A stretch of 64,000 nucleotides of DNA from Photobacterium sp. JCM 19050 (lineage in GTDB: Bacteria > Pseudomonadota > Gammaproteobacteria > Enterobacterales > Vibrionaceae): positions 62,001 to 126,000 of the forward strand of contig BAXG01000002.1 in the NCBI GenBank assembly GCA_001310455.1, read 5' to 3'. The notes below the pieces were generated by a model, which had not been told where the DNA came from, searched no databases, and was given only the letters and a program-made list of their open reading frames with translations. Numbering within the stretch: position 1 is the stretch's first letter; each line of letters opens with the position of its first letter. The position numbers and the translations under genes were made by a program. This document shows positions 55,957 through 64,000 of the stretch, piece by piece.

Positions 55957-57218
55957 AACACCACATCTAACATCAGGGTAACGCTATGCACAGAATGTGG
56001 CTGCTCCCTTTCGGTTTGTTCAGTCCAGAGGCCTGCACCACCGGGTCTTATCTCGCTGAAATCGTATTGCAGTTTTATGGCCGCATTGTTGTGAAAGTCC
56101 CACCTTATACCGGAACTGACCGTGAACTGATCTGCCCGGTTGGCGTTCAATGCCTGGGACAGCTTGCCGTAAAGCTGCTTGACCACCGGTTGCTGTGCCG
56201 CCGGCAGGAGCGCGTAGTTAGGAAGCGGAACAGCGGCCCGGTCTGATGTTGGCGTGATACGTGAAAAGGCGGCGAACACTGTCAGGTCGTCGTGATAAAT
56301 GCCCCCGGCGACATATCCGGACAGGGTGGGGGTCATGACTTGCCAGTCACTGTCTGTCAGGCTTACCTCTGTTTGCATAAACCACTGGTGGTTGTCGTAC
56401 TTCAGGCCTGCTGAGGTGTATTTGATAAGCTCTCCAGAGGATTCGATTTCTTCGATGATAGCTTTAACTCCCGGCCAAACAGGATCAGGAAGTTTTTTCA
56501 GTGAAGAGAGAGATGCCTGGTTTTGGTATTCAATGCTGTCGACGTTTATCCACGCTTGCGAGGCCCGGAATTTCCAGTTTTCGACTGAGTAGCCAAGTGT
56601 AAGGTAACCGGAATTACCTATATCCATCTTTGTCGTGATACCCCCCGCTTTCACTTTTTGGGAGGTTTGCCCGAATCCACCTTTCAGACGGATGTCTCCA
56701 TCATTGAGATGGGCGTTGAACTCGACATCTATGCCATCCAGACGGGTAAATAAATTCACTGCGCTGTAAAACTCTGTCGGAGGGCTGACCCAGGGATGCA
56801 CATACCCGATATTCTGATGATCAGAAGCAATCTGAATGTCGGTATGTGTCCGGCCTATGCGCAAAGATGTATTCCTGTTCATCTGGTAGCGGATGACTGC
56901 CCAGTCAATGTAGTCGGTTGCCCGATGGGAAATCTGATCACGGTATGCGACTTGTATGATGCCCTCGAGGTGTTTACCCATTGGGATATTGGTTTGCAGC
57001 CCCAGCGTCGAGTCAGACAACAGCGACACATCAGAGGTTGCGCCTTTGAGTTGGTAGCTTCGGTGGTACCCAAGGGAAGGATCAGAAATATAGCGTGCAG
57101 CTAAAGACGCAAACCCGCGAATTTGGATCTCCTCGCTGTTGCTGCTTTGAACTGGGGATGAGATGAGTGCCAGTGTCCACATTATTGGAGTTGTAATGAC
57201 TAGGTGGCTTTTTTTCAT
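55953..57218 (-). CDS. Outer membrane porin-like protein
   Basis: 421 residues. Signal peptide (MKKSHLVITTPIMWTLALIS..., cleaved near residue 25). Alternating beta strands and a C-terminal aromatic end (SVTLMLDVVF) indicate an outer membrane beta-barrel. The family resembles porins in three-gene operons with a binding protein and a GGDEF protein. First gene of the operon. Confidence 0.78.
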   Translation of the reverse strand: MKKSHLVITTPIMWTLALISSPVQSSNSEEIQIRGFASLAARYISDPSLGYHRSYQLKGATSDVSLLSDSTLGLQTNIPMGKHLEGIIQVAYRDQISHRATDYIDWAVIRYQMNRNTSLRIGRTHTDIQIASDHQNIGYVHPWVSPPTEFYSAVNLFTRLDGIDVEFNAHLNDGDIRLKGGFGQTSQKVKAGGITTKMDIGNSGYLTLGYSVENWKFRASQAWINVDSIEYQNQASLSSLKKLPDPVWPGVKAIIEEIESSGELIKYTSAGLKYDNHQWFMQTEVSLTDSDWQVMTPTLSGYVAGGIYHDDLTVFAAFSRITPTSDRAAVPLPNYALLPAAQQPVVKQLYGKLSQALNANRADQFTVSSGIRWDFHNNAAIKLQYDFSEIRPGGAGLWTEQTEREQPHSVHSVTLMLDVVF

Positions 57219-57332
57219 GCAGCTCAGGCTAAATTAGGGAATGTAGATACACACTAGTGCATTATTCCGCCTTTCATCTAGCTGCATTGCAAAAAACATT
57301 AACCAAATCAACATCTTAATATGAAACTTGTT

Positions 57333-58606
57333 TTACTTGATTAGTGTTACGGCAGCCAAACCGAGGAAAACTGAAATCAGCATTGCCGGCATTATTTTTC
57401 GCCATAAGCTCTTGTCACCGATGGAAATCACCATCCCCATTTTGACAAGGGTATTCACCGAAGCGGCGATGAAAATACCGGTCGCTGCAACGGAGATTCC
57501 TAGTCCCTGGGTGCTTTGCCGACCAAGTGCCAACGAGATGGCATCTACATCTGTGATACCGGAAAGGGCCGCCAGAACCAGCGTTCCGGTGTCACCAAAC
57601 CATTGGGAAAGTGCGTGGGAAAGCAACATGATTACCATCAGGATAAAGCCGAAAATCAGGGCTGACGTCAATGCCAGCGGGTTTCTGTTTGCCGGGGATT
57701 CTTCGGTAAATTCTGCTTTGTTCTGGCGCCAGGCCAGCCAGGCCGGAATGTAAAGCCCGGCCATCATTGCCAGCATTACGGGCCAGAGCGACAGGACCAG
57801 TTGTGCATTGAGAACAGAAAGCACGATCAGGATGCGTGGAAACATCGTGCCGCAGCTAAGCAAAATTCCGCTTGCCAGCAGGTTGCTGAGATTTGGCTGG
57901 GTGCGGGATAGATTTGAAAACTGAAGCGTGAGGGCGGTTGAGGAACTCAGCCCGGCAAACACTGACGTGAAAAGAATTCCGCGCTCCGCTCCACCGATTT
58001 TTATTGCGAAGTAGCCAACAAACGAAATGCTGGCAATCAACACTACCATCACCAGATTTCATAGGGGTTAATGGCCTGCCATGGACCAAAGCCTTTGTTC
58101 GGCAATAAGGGCAACATGACAACGGAAATAAGAAGCAGCTTCAGGCCGGCATCCAGTTCATACTCCTGCAAAGTATTCAGCGCGTTGTGAAGTTCCTGCT
58201 TGTTATCCAGGACGATTGCAGTGATCACCGCCGCTGATGCGGCGACCACAGGTTCGCCTGATGTCGCTATAGCGCCGAGTATGAAGGTAACCAAAAGGCT
58301 GATAATACCGGTGATACTGAGATCCTGATGGGTTCGCTGCCGGACAACAAACGCCACGCTGACGATGACAACAAGTGCAAGAATGCCAAAGCCCAGCAGG
58401 AAAGGAGAGTATTTGTCTGCCAGAACGGCATTTAACCCACCGAGAAGGCCGACAAGAGAAAATGTCCGGATACCCGCCACCCGGCTTCCGGCCGCATCAT
58501 GGCGCTGTACCCAACCACGCTGAATGCCGATAATTGCCCCAAGAATCAGGGAAATGAGAAGGTTCCATATCAGGAAGTTGCCTGACGCAATGGCGCTGAT
58601 ATCCAT
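57333..58606 (-). CDS. MgtC/SapB and DUF4010 membrane protein
   Basis: About 425 residues from ATG 58606 (AGGAG upstream). The N-terminal MgtC-like domain has LILGAIIGIQRGWVQRHDAA and RVAGIRTFSLVGLLGGLNAV. The C-terminal DUF4010 has about seven transmembrane helices with LAALSGITDVDAISLALGRQ. One G is lost near 58055 (TGGTGATGG should be TGGTGGATGG, giving YEIWWMVVLIASISF). Function is uncertain; MgtC relatives affect Mg2+ or phosphate homeostasis, and the location in a phosphate block may be meaningful. Confidence 0.8.
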
Positions 58607-58695
58607 CGTCACTCCTTGCCTGGCGGGGATAATTTCAGTTTATGCAGTTCTGGCAAATGATCTGTGAGTTTTCTTTAATTCTCTGTCTTTAAAAC

Positions 58696-58722
58696 AAAAA
58701 AAGGCCGGAAAAGTTCCGGCCG
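58696..58722. terminator. ppx terminator
   Basis: GGCCGGAA-AAG-TTCCGGCC stem at 58703-58721 with A7 (T7 on the minus strand). Confidence 0.88.
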
Positions 58723-58740
58723 ATCAAAGATGATTTGGGA

Positions 58741-60251
58741 TTAGATAGACTGAATATCCAGCTTCCAGCCGGCATTTTTCCAATAGATCTGCTCCTGTTC
58801 CAGATCCGCGGCCAGCAAACGGTTTTGCTCCAGCCATTCCGCCGGGAAGGTGAGTGTCCATTGGGTATCGTCAGTCTCAAGGTTAATTTCTGGTAACGCG
58901 ATATCACGTCGCTGGACATTGAGGATGCAGGCGATCCTTAGCGCTGCGATTAATGTGTGGATATGCCGGCTTTTATACAAGGTGAAAGGGGGCATTTCCG
59001 CCAGTTTGAGGGCTTTGCGATGGAAGCGGGCAAGGGTTGCGACCAACAGGCGTTGCTCACTGCTAAAGCCGGGCATAGGGGCGTTTTGCAGAATGTAATA
59101 AGAGTGCTTGTGAAAACCGGAGTACGCGATACTCAACCCCACTTCATGAAGCAACGCACCCCACTGCAACAGGTTTGCCAGTTCACTTTTCTTGTTGCCC
59201 TGGGAAGGCTCCGCTTTGAGGTAAAGCATGGACGCGGTTTGCTCAACGTTGGTGGCATGATCAACGTCTACCCGGTAACGCAGCGCAAGATCCTTTGCCG
59301 TCCGGACGCGAATATCTCCTTCCTGGAAGCGCTCTTCCACTTCGTACAGCAGACCTTCACGAAGGGCACCCTGTGAAAACTCCATTTGCTCAATCTGCAG
59401 GGCATCAAATACACCGCACAAGATAGCAAGACCGGCTGCAAATACCGGCTGGCGCTCAGGTGGCAAGCCGGGTAGGGTGATGTCTTCAAAGTGTTTGAAT
59501 TTGAGAAGTTCTTCAACCAGGTTTTTGAGGCGTTTGGGGGTGATGACACCGTCTTCATGGCCTGCTGCTACCAGTACTTCGCGAATGGCTTTAATGGTAC
59601 CGGATGAACCAATCGCCAGCTCCCAACCTTCCTTTTGGTAGTTGGCTGCAATGTTTTCCAGTTTAAGCTCAGCGGCCAGCTGTGCCTGGTAGAAAGCTTT
59701 GGGGCTGAGTTTGCCTCTGGGAAAAATCGCTCGTTGTAGCTGACGCACCCCATACGCTTGCTTGCCAGCAACTTAGGTTCGAATTGCTCACCGATAATGA
59801 GTTCTGTACTGCCACCACCGATATCCACCACCAGTTTTTTGCCCGGATCGGGCTGGGTATGGGAAACCCCCATGTAGATCAGGCGGGCTTCTTCCTGGCC
59901 GGGAATCACTTCTATGTGATAAGGCAGAACGTCGAATGCTTTTTCCAGCAGAATTTTGGCATTTTGCGCTTCACGCAGAGTGTGAGTGGCTGCGATCCGG
60001 ACATTTTCCGGATCGAACCCCTCCAGGCGCTCGCCAAACATGGCCAGGCATTCAACGGCTCGCGTGATGGCATCGTCGGAAAGCACTTCCTTGTCATCCA
60101 GGCCGGCAGCCAGGCGAACCCGCTGCTTATGGCGGCTGACAATCTGTACACCGTTTTCCACCACCCGGGCAACAACCATGTGGAAACTGTTTGACCCCAG
60201 GTCTATTGCGGCAATTTCCCTTGGTTTTTCTGTCTGTACGCTTTTAATCAT
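58741..60251 (-). CDS. ppx: Exopolyphosphatase Ppx
   Basis: About 503 residues starting [25 protein letters not shown] phosphate loops [12 protein letters not shown] and [14 protein letters not shown] are present, and a C-terminal HD-like helical domain. One G is lost near 59716 (GAGGCAAAC should be GAGGGCAAAC, giving [20 protein letters not shown]). It degrades polyphosphate from the end. It overlaps ppk by eight bases, so the two opposing enzymes are in one operon. Confidence 0.92.
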
Positions 60252-62331
60252 TCAGTTTGGCCAGCCGTTTTTTCTCTTCACGTTCTGTTTGCTTGATATA
60301 GTCAAAAATTGCAACTTGGGCGCGCACTTTTTTGCGATTGCCCCGCTTTACGTAAGCATTGCTGAGATCTTTGTCCAATACCCGCGCCTTCGCCCTGTCA
60401 TGGAACTGGAGCTCAAGAATATCCATGATGCGCTTTTTAAGCCTATCATCCAGAATCGGGGCGCCTACCTCAATCCGGTGGTCGATATTGCGTGTCATCC
60501 AGTCTGCCGAAGAAATGTAAACGTCGTTATCGCCGTTGTTTTCGAACACCATTACCCGTGGATGTTCCAGGAACCTGTCGACGATGCTGATGGCGGAGAT
60601 GTTTTTGCTGAGCCCCTTTGTACCGGGTATCAGCTCACACATGCCCCGGATAATCATCCTTACTTTTACACCGGCATTGCTGGCGTGATAGAGCCGGTTG
60701 GTCAGCCCCTTATCCACCAGGTTGTTTACTTTAAGCGTAATCGCTGCCGGTTTTTTTGCCTTGGCATTGGCAATTTCCCGGTCAATCAGCGCGTAAAGGC
60801 GCTTGCGCGAGTTACGCGGCGAGACAATCAGGTGGTTGAATTTGACCGGCTTATACGGGTTCTCGATAAAGCCGAACACCTTGCGGACTTCTTCCGTCAG
60901 CCGCTTGTCTGCGGTAAACAGGGCAAAGTCCGTGTAAATACGGGCGGTTTTCTCGTGGAAGTTTCCCGTGCCGATATGGGCATAGCTGACCAGCCCCTCT
61001 TCTTCCTGACGGGTGATAAGGCACAGCTTGGAGTGAATCTTCAGGCCGGGAGCACCAAAGGTGACCTTGATACCGGCGTCCGTGAGCACTTTTGACCACT
61101 CGATGTTGGCTTCTTCATCGAAACGTGCCTGCAGTTCAACCACTACATTGACCCGCTTCCCGTTGTTCGCCGCATCAATAAGCGATTTCATGATCAGCGA
61201 GTTTTTGGCAACCCGGTATACGTTGATGCGGATACTGCGCACCTTGGGGTCAAACGCAGCCTGCCGTACCAGCTCCGTCATATGCCGGAACGTGTGGTAA
61301 GGGTAGTAGAGCAGGATATCGCGTTGCTTGATTGCTGCAAATGCGGAGTCGTGGGCAAGGAAATCTGCGGATTCCACCGGCGGCAACGGTGGGTTTTCCA
61401 GATACCGGGGCCCGATGTTAGGGAACCCGATAAAGTCTTTGAAATTGTGGTAACGGGCACCGGGCAACACACTGTCATAACCGGAAATTCCCAGTATTTT
61501 TGTCAGCTTGTCTACCAGAGGCTGCGGCATGTCGCGCTGGTAAACAAAACGTACCGGCATAGCTGTCAGGCGCTGGTTTAGGCTCTCTGACATGTTTTCA
61601 AGCAGGCTGTGCTCGACTTCGTTGGTCAGGTCGTAATCTGCATCCCGGGTCATTTTCATGGCGTAGGCTTCGACGGATTCATACTTGAAGAAACCGCGGA
61701 AAATATCGTCCAGACACAAACGGATAATGTTATCGAGAAGTATAACGGTCTTGCGGCGTTTCCCTTTTTTCTCCGGCACCATGATAAAGCGGTCAACTTC
61801 ATCGGTCGGGATTTCAATCAATGCCTGATGGCCGCCATCTTCTGATTTCATGTCTACTGCGAGGTAGGAATAGGCGTCTTTCAGAAACCCGAGCAGGTCG
61901 GTATTGTCATCAAGCAGGATGGGAGATATGTGAGGAAGCAGGTTTTTCCGGAAGTAAGTACGTACCCACGCCTGCTGCTCCTCACTGAGCTGGTGCTCAT
62001 TGACAAGGAAAATGCGACGACGGGCCATTTCCAGCAGGATTTCGTTGTAGAGATTGTCGAATTCCTGGTTGAGCTTGAGCACTTTGGACTGAATTTTAGC
62101 AAGCAGGTGTTTGGCATTTTCGTCGCCACCCTGCTCTTCATTAATCAGGATGCGGCGTTTAACGTTGGCAAAGCGTACCTGGTAAAACTCATCCAGATTG
62201 CTGGAGAAAATACCTAAAAAGCGCACTCTTTCGATGATAGGAACCGTCTTGTCTGCCGCCTCCTGAAGCACCCTTTCATTGAATGACAGCCAGCTGAGTT
62301 CCTTTTCGATAAACTGCGGTTCGGTGCTCAT
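60244..62331 (-). CDS. ppk: Polyphosphate kinase 1
   Basis: 695 residues, intact. N-terminal domain starts [20 protein letters not shown]; the catalytic PLD-like halves contain [18 protein letters not shown], with the His that is phosphorylated, and [18 protein letters not shown] with [18 protein letters not shown]. It makes polyphosphate from ATP. Upstream of ppx on the same strand. Confidence 0.95.
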   Translation of the reverse strand: MSTEPQFIEKELSWLSFNERVLQEAADKTVPIIERVRFLGIFSSNLDEFYQVRFANVKRRILINEEQGGDENAKHLLAKIQSKVLKLNQEFDNLYNEILLEMARRRIFLVNEHQLSEEQQAWVRTYFRKNLLPHISPILLDDNTDLLGFLKDAYSYLAVDMKSEDGGHQALIEIPTDEVDRFIMVPEKKGKRRKTVILLDNIIRLCLDDIFRGFFKYESVEAYAMKMTRDADYDLTNEVEHSLLENMSESLNQRLTAMPVRFVYQRDMPQPLVDKLTKILGISGYDSVLPGARYHNFKDFIGFPNIGPRYLENPPLPPVESADFLAHDSAFAAIKQRDILLYYPYHTFRHMTELVRQAAFDPKVRSIRINVYRVAKNSLIMKSLIDAANNGKRVNVVVELQARFDEEANIEWSKVLTDAGIKVTFGAPGLKIHSKLCLITRQEEEGLVSYAHIGTGNFHEKTARIYTDFALFTADKRLTEEVRKVFGFIENPYKPVKFNHLIVSPRNSRKRLYALIDREIANAKAKKPAAITLKVNNLVDKGLTNRLYHASNAGVKVRMIIRGMCELIPGTKGLSKNISAISIVDRFLEHPRVMVFENNGDNDVYISSADWMTRNIDHRIEVGAPILDDRLKKRIMDILELQFHDRAKARVLDKDLSNAYVKRGNRKKVRAQVAIFDYIKQTEREEKKRLAKLND

Positions 62332-62355
62332 AAATCTCCTTATAAGTTTTTATTT

Positions 62356-62868
62356 TTACTCGGTTCCCGGACTTTCCAATTCCACGATAAGATCATCTGA
62401 AAGGGCTTCAAGCGCATCCTGCAGAGAATCCAAATCTGACTCTTTATCAGTATTTAAGTCAAAACGGGCGACAAACATCATGGTGGCCGTGTTGGCCGCA
62501 CTCTCTGTATGCGTGATGAGTTTGATTATGTTGATACCAAGCCCCGCCAGTACCCGGGTTGCTTCCTGCACTATTCCCGGGCGGTCGTTCCCGGTGACAG
62601 TTAACTGATGGGTTGCGGTATCTGCCGGCGCTTTTACTGAAGGTTCACTGATTTGGATATCCAGATCTGAGATACCTTTCAGCGCGGCAGTCAGTGCAGG
62701 AATGTGGGACTCCTGAACCGCAATTTGAAGAATACCCGCAAAGTACCCAGACAACTTACTGAACCGGCTTGCCTGCCAACTTCCCTGGTGCTCAAGTACG
62801 GCATTCGAAACTTGCTCTACCAACCCCGGACGATCTGCACCGATAATGGTGATAACCAGCTGTTTCAT
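62356..62868 (-). CDS. gcvR: Glycine cleavage regulator GcvR-like ACT protein
   Basis: 170 residues from ATG 62868 (MKQLVITIIGADRPGLVEQV). Two ACT domains: GADRPGLVEQVSNAV and GNDRPGIVQEATRVL. GcvR-type proteins repress the glycine cleavage operon by binding GcvA in response to glycine. The order before ppk and divergent from pstC is plausible for Vibrio. The target is inferred. Confidence 0.8.
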   Translation of the reverse strand: MKQLVITIIGADRPGLVEQVSNAVLEHQGSWQASRFSKLSGYFAGILQIAVQESHIPALTAALKGISDLDIQISEPSVKAPADTATHQLTVTGNDRPGIVQEATRVLAGLGINIIKLITHTESAANTATMMFVARFDLNTDKESDLDSLQDALEALSDDLIVELESPGTE

Positions 62869-63045
62869 AAATGTTCCCCGCTGTTGTCTTTTTGTCAATT
62901 ATTAAAGTTAACCTAATTCAATTCCAGACAGAAAAACAACGACTTTTGAGAATTGCGGAATATTTCGGTTATCGGGAGGCTAACCCCCGGCGATTGCATT
63001 TTTATTTCAAGGAAATAGCTGGGATAATTTCCTGTCGTCACATTA

Positions 63046-63063
63046 CTGTCATCAAAACGACAT
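63046..63063 (+). promoter_or_regulatory. Pho box upstream of pstC
   Basis: CTGTCAT-CAAA-ACGACAT fits the seven-four-seven layout, the first repeat perfect. It is preceded by another partial repeat CTGTCGT at 63032-63038. The pstC ATG follows at 63096. Confidence 0.6.
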
Positions 63064-63095
63064 ATTATGTTTTGCTTGTCTGAACTGAGGTAACA

Positions 63096-64000
63096 ATGGC
63101 CATCACGAAAACAGAGCTGCTTGAGGGCTGCCGCCGTCGCCGCTTGCGGGACCGTACTGCAAAGCTTGCAGTTACCGCTGGTGGTGTTGCCGTTCTGTGT
63201 GCCTTGGTTTTGATTTTTATCTTTTTGCTGTATGTCACGCTGCCTCTTTTCCGTGCCCCGGATGTCTCTGTTGCCAAGTCTTTCTCCCCGCCTGTCAGCA
63301 TGAGGTCTATGCCGTCGGTCTGGATGACGACAGCCACCTGGGTTACGCATTTACCCGAGCCGGTGAACTGGCTTATTTCGAAGTAGGTGCTGACAAACCG
63401 CTGACCAACGCTGTGTGGCAGTTGATGGACTCCCCGCTGTCTTTTTCTGCAACATTGCCATCAGATCGGTTTTACGCTTACGGCGGTGCACACGGTGAGA
63501 TCCAGGTTGTGACCCCGGGGTTTACCTCGCATTACCAGAATGGCGCCAATATCTACCGTCCGAAAACCCTGTTCCCTGTCGGTGGCCGCCCGGTAGTTGT
63601 TGACGAAAAAGCCCGGCCAGTGACTGCCCTTAACGTTATTCCTTATGCTGATGGGGTGATGGCTGTCAGCCAGGCTGGGGGTAACGACCTGTTGCTTAGC
63701 CGGATAAATGCCTCCGGAAATGTGATTTCATCCGTTACCGTGCCTGATACCGAGCACCAACTGGTCAGTTTGCTGTTAACACCGGATGGTCGGCAGCTTT
63801 ACGCGCTGTACCCAAATCAGCTTTCGGTTTACCCGATCTCTGAAAAGGGAAAGCGTATCAGCCTCAGAGAAGTGCTGCCGTTTGATGGGAATGCCAAGCC
63901 GATGGGCATGTTCCTGCTCGCCGGGGCGAATTCATTGATGTTGCGCTTTGATGATGGCACGACCGAACAGTGGTTTGATGTGCTGCGTGACGGTGAGCGA
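63096..64000 (+). CDS. pstC: Phosphate ABC transporter permease PstC (5' part)
   Basis: Start ATG 63096 (MAITKTELLEGCRRRRLRDR), then one transmembrane segment (about 28-48, VAVLCALVLIFIFLLYVTLP). One C is lost near 63297 (GTCAGCAT should be GTCCAGCAT, giving PVQHEVYAVGLDDDSHLGY). Downstream is a beta-propeller-like periplasmic segment with VVVDEKARPVTALNVIP, present in the long PstC form of Vibrio and related bacteria. The gene runs off the window before the permease domain. Confidence 0.85.

Overview
The window reads as chromosomal DNA of a gammaproteobacterium of the Vibrionaceae type. From memory, the run ssrA-smpB-ratA-rnfH-bamE-recN-nadK-grpE-dnaK-dnaJ followed by minor type IV pilins, and the run phoB-phoR-pstS-ppx-ppk-pstC, match gene orders of Vibrio and its relatives (Grimontia, Enterovibrio, Photobacterium, Salinivibrio). 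The genus cannot be fixed without a search. The tmRNA tag reads ANDENYALAA.

Positions 1-15,500 are accessory DNA. They hold two paralogous small membrane proteins around a truncated zeta-toxin-like kinase, a YecA/TPR-like protein and a methyltransferase-HNH nuclease fusion. A 10.5-kb island lies between two copies of the DNA that abuts the 3' end of ssrA (4,855-5,002 and 15,362-15,516). It carries a Fic AMP-transferase-like protein, an IS3 remnant, a divergent WYL-domain repressor, a helicase-nuclease followed by an Argonaute-like protein (together resembling the DdmDE plasmid-defence system of Vibrio cholerae), and a DUF4143 ATPase. No integrase is visible.

Positions 15,495-29,096 are a conserved core: trans-translation (ssrA, smpB), ratA/rnfH, a cAMP-phosphodiesterase-like enzyme, bamE, SOS-controlled recN, nadK, heat-shock grpE and dnaK-dnaJ with sigma-32 promoters, and a pilE / fimU-pilW-pilX-pilV cluster. 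tRNA-Glu and tRNA-Asp follow, then decayed tRNA 3' ends, a G-rich heptanucleotide repeat and mepA. Positions 30,710-36,359 form a sialic-acid uptake cluster (RpiR regulator, siaPQM TRAP transporter, nanE, SGNH esterase) without nanA or nanK. Next come yfhL-trhP, qmcA-nfeD, a second EF-G, a higBA toxin-antitoxin pair, rdgC and sbcDC.

Positions 49,385-64,000 form a phosphate block (phoBR, pstS, ppx-ppk, pstC with Pho-box-like sites). Within it lie a CysB-like regulator, a porin / binding-protein / diguanylate-cyclase operon, an MgtC-DUF4010 membrane protein and gcvR.

A caution applies throughout. At least 30 genes or gene parts, including dnaK, fusA, recN, nadK, ppx and sbcC, are broken by single missing bases, nearly always one base lost from a run of identical bases. 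Restoring the base restores the family sequence each time. This looks like assembly or sequencing error rather than biology, so these genes are annotated here as one CDS across the break.
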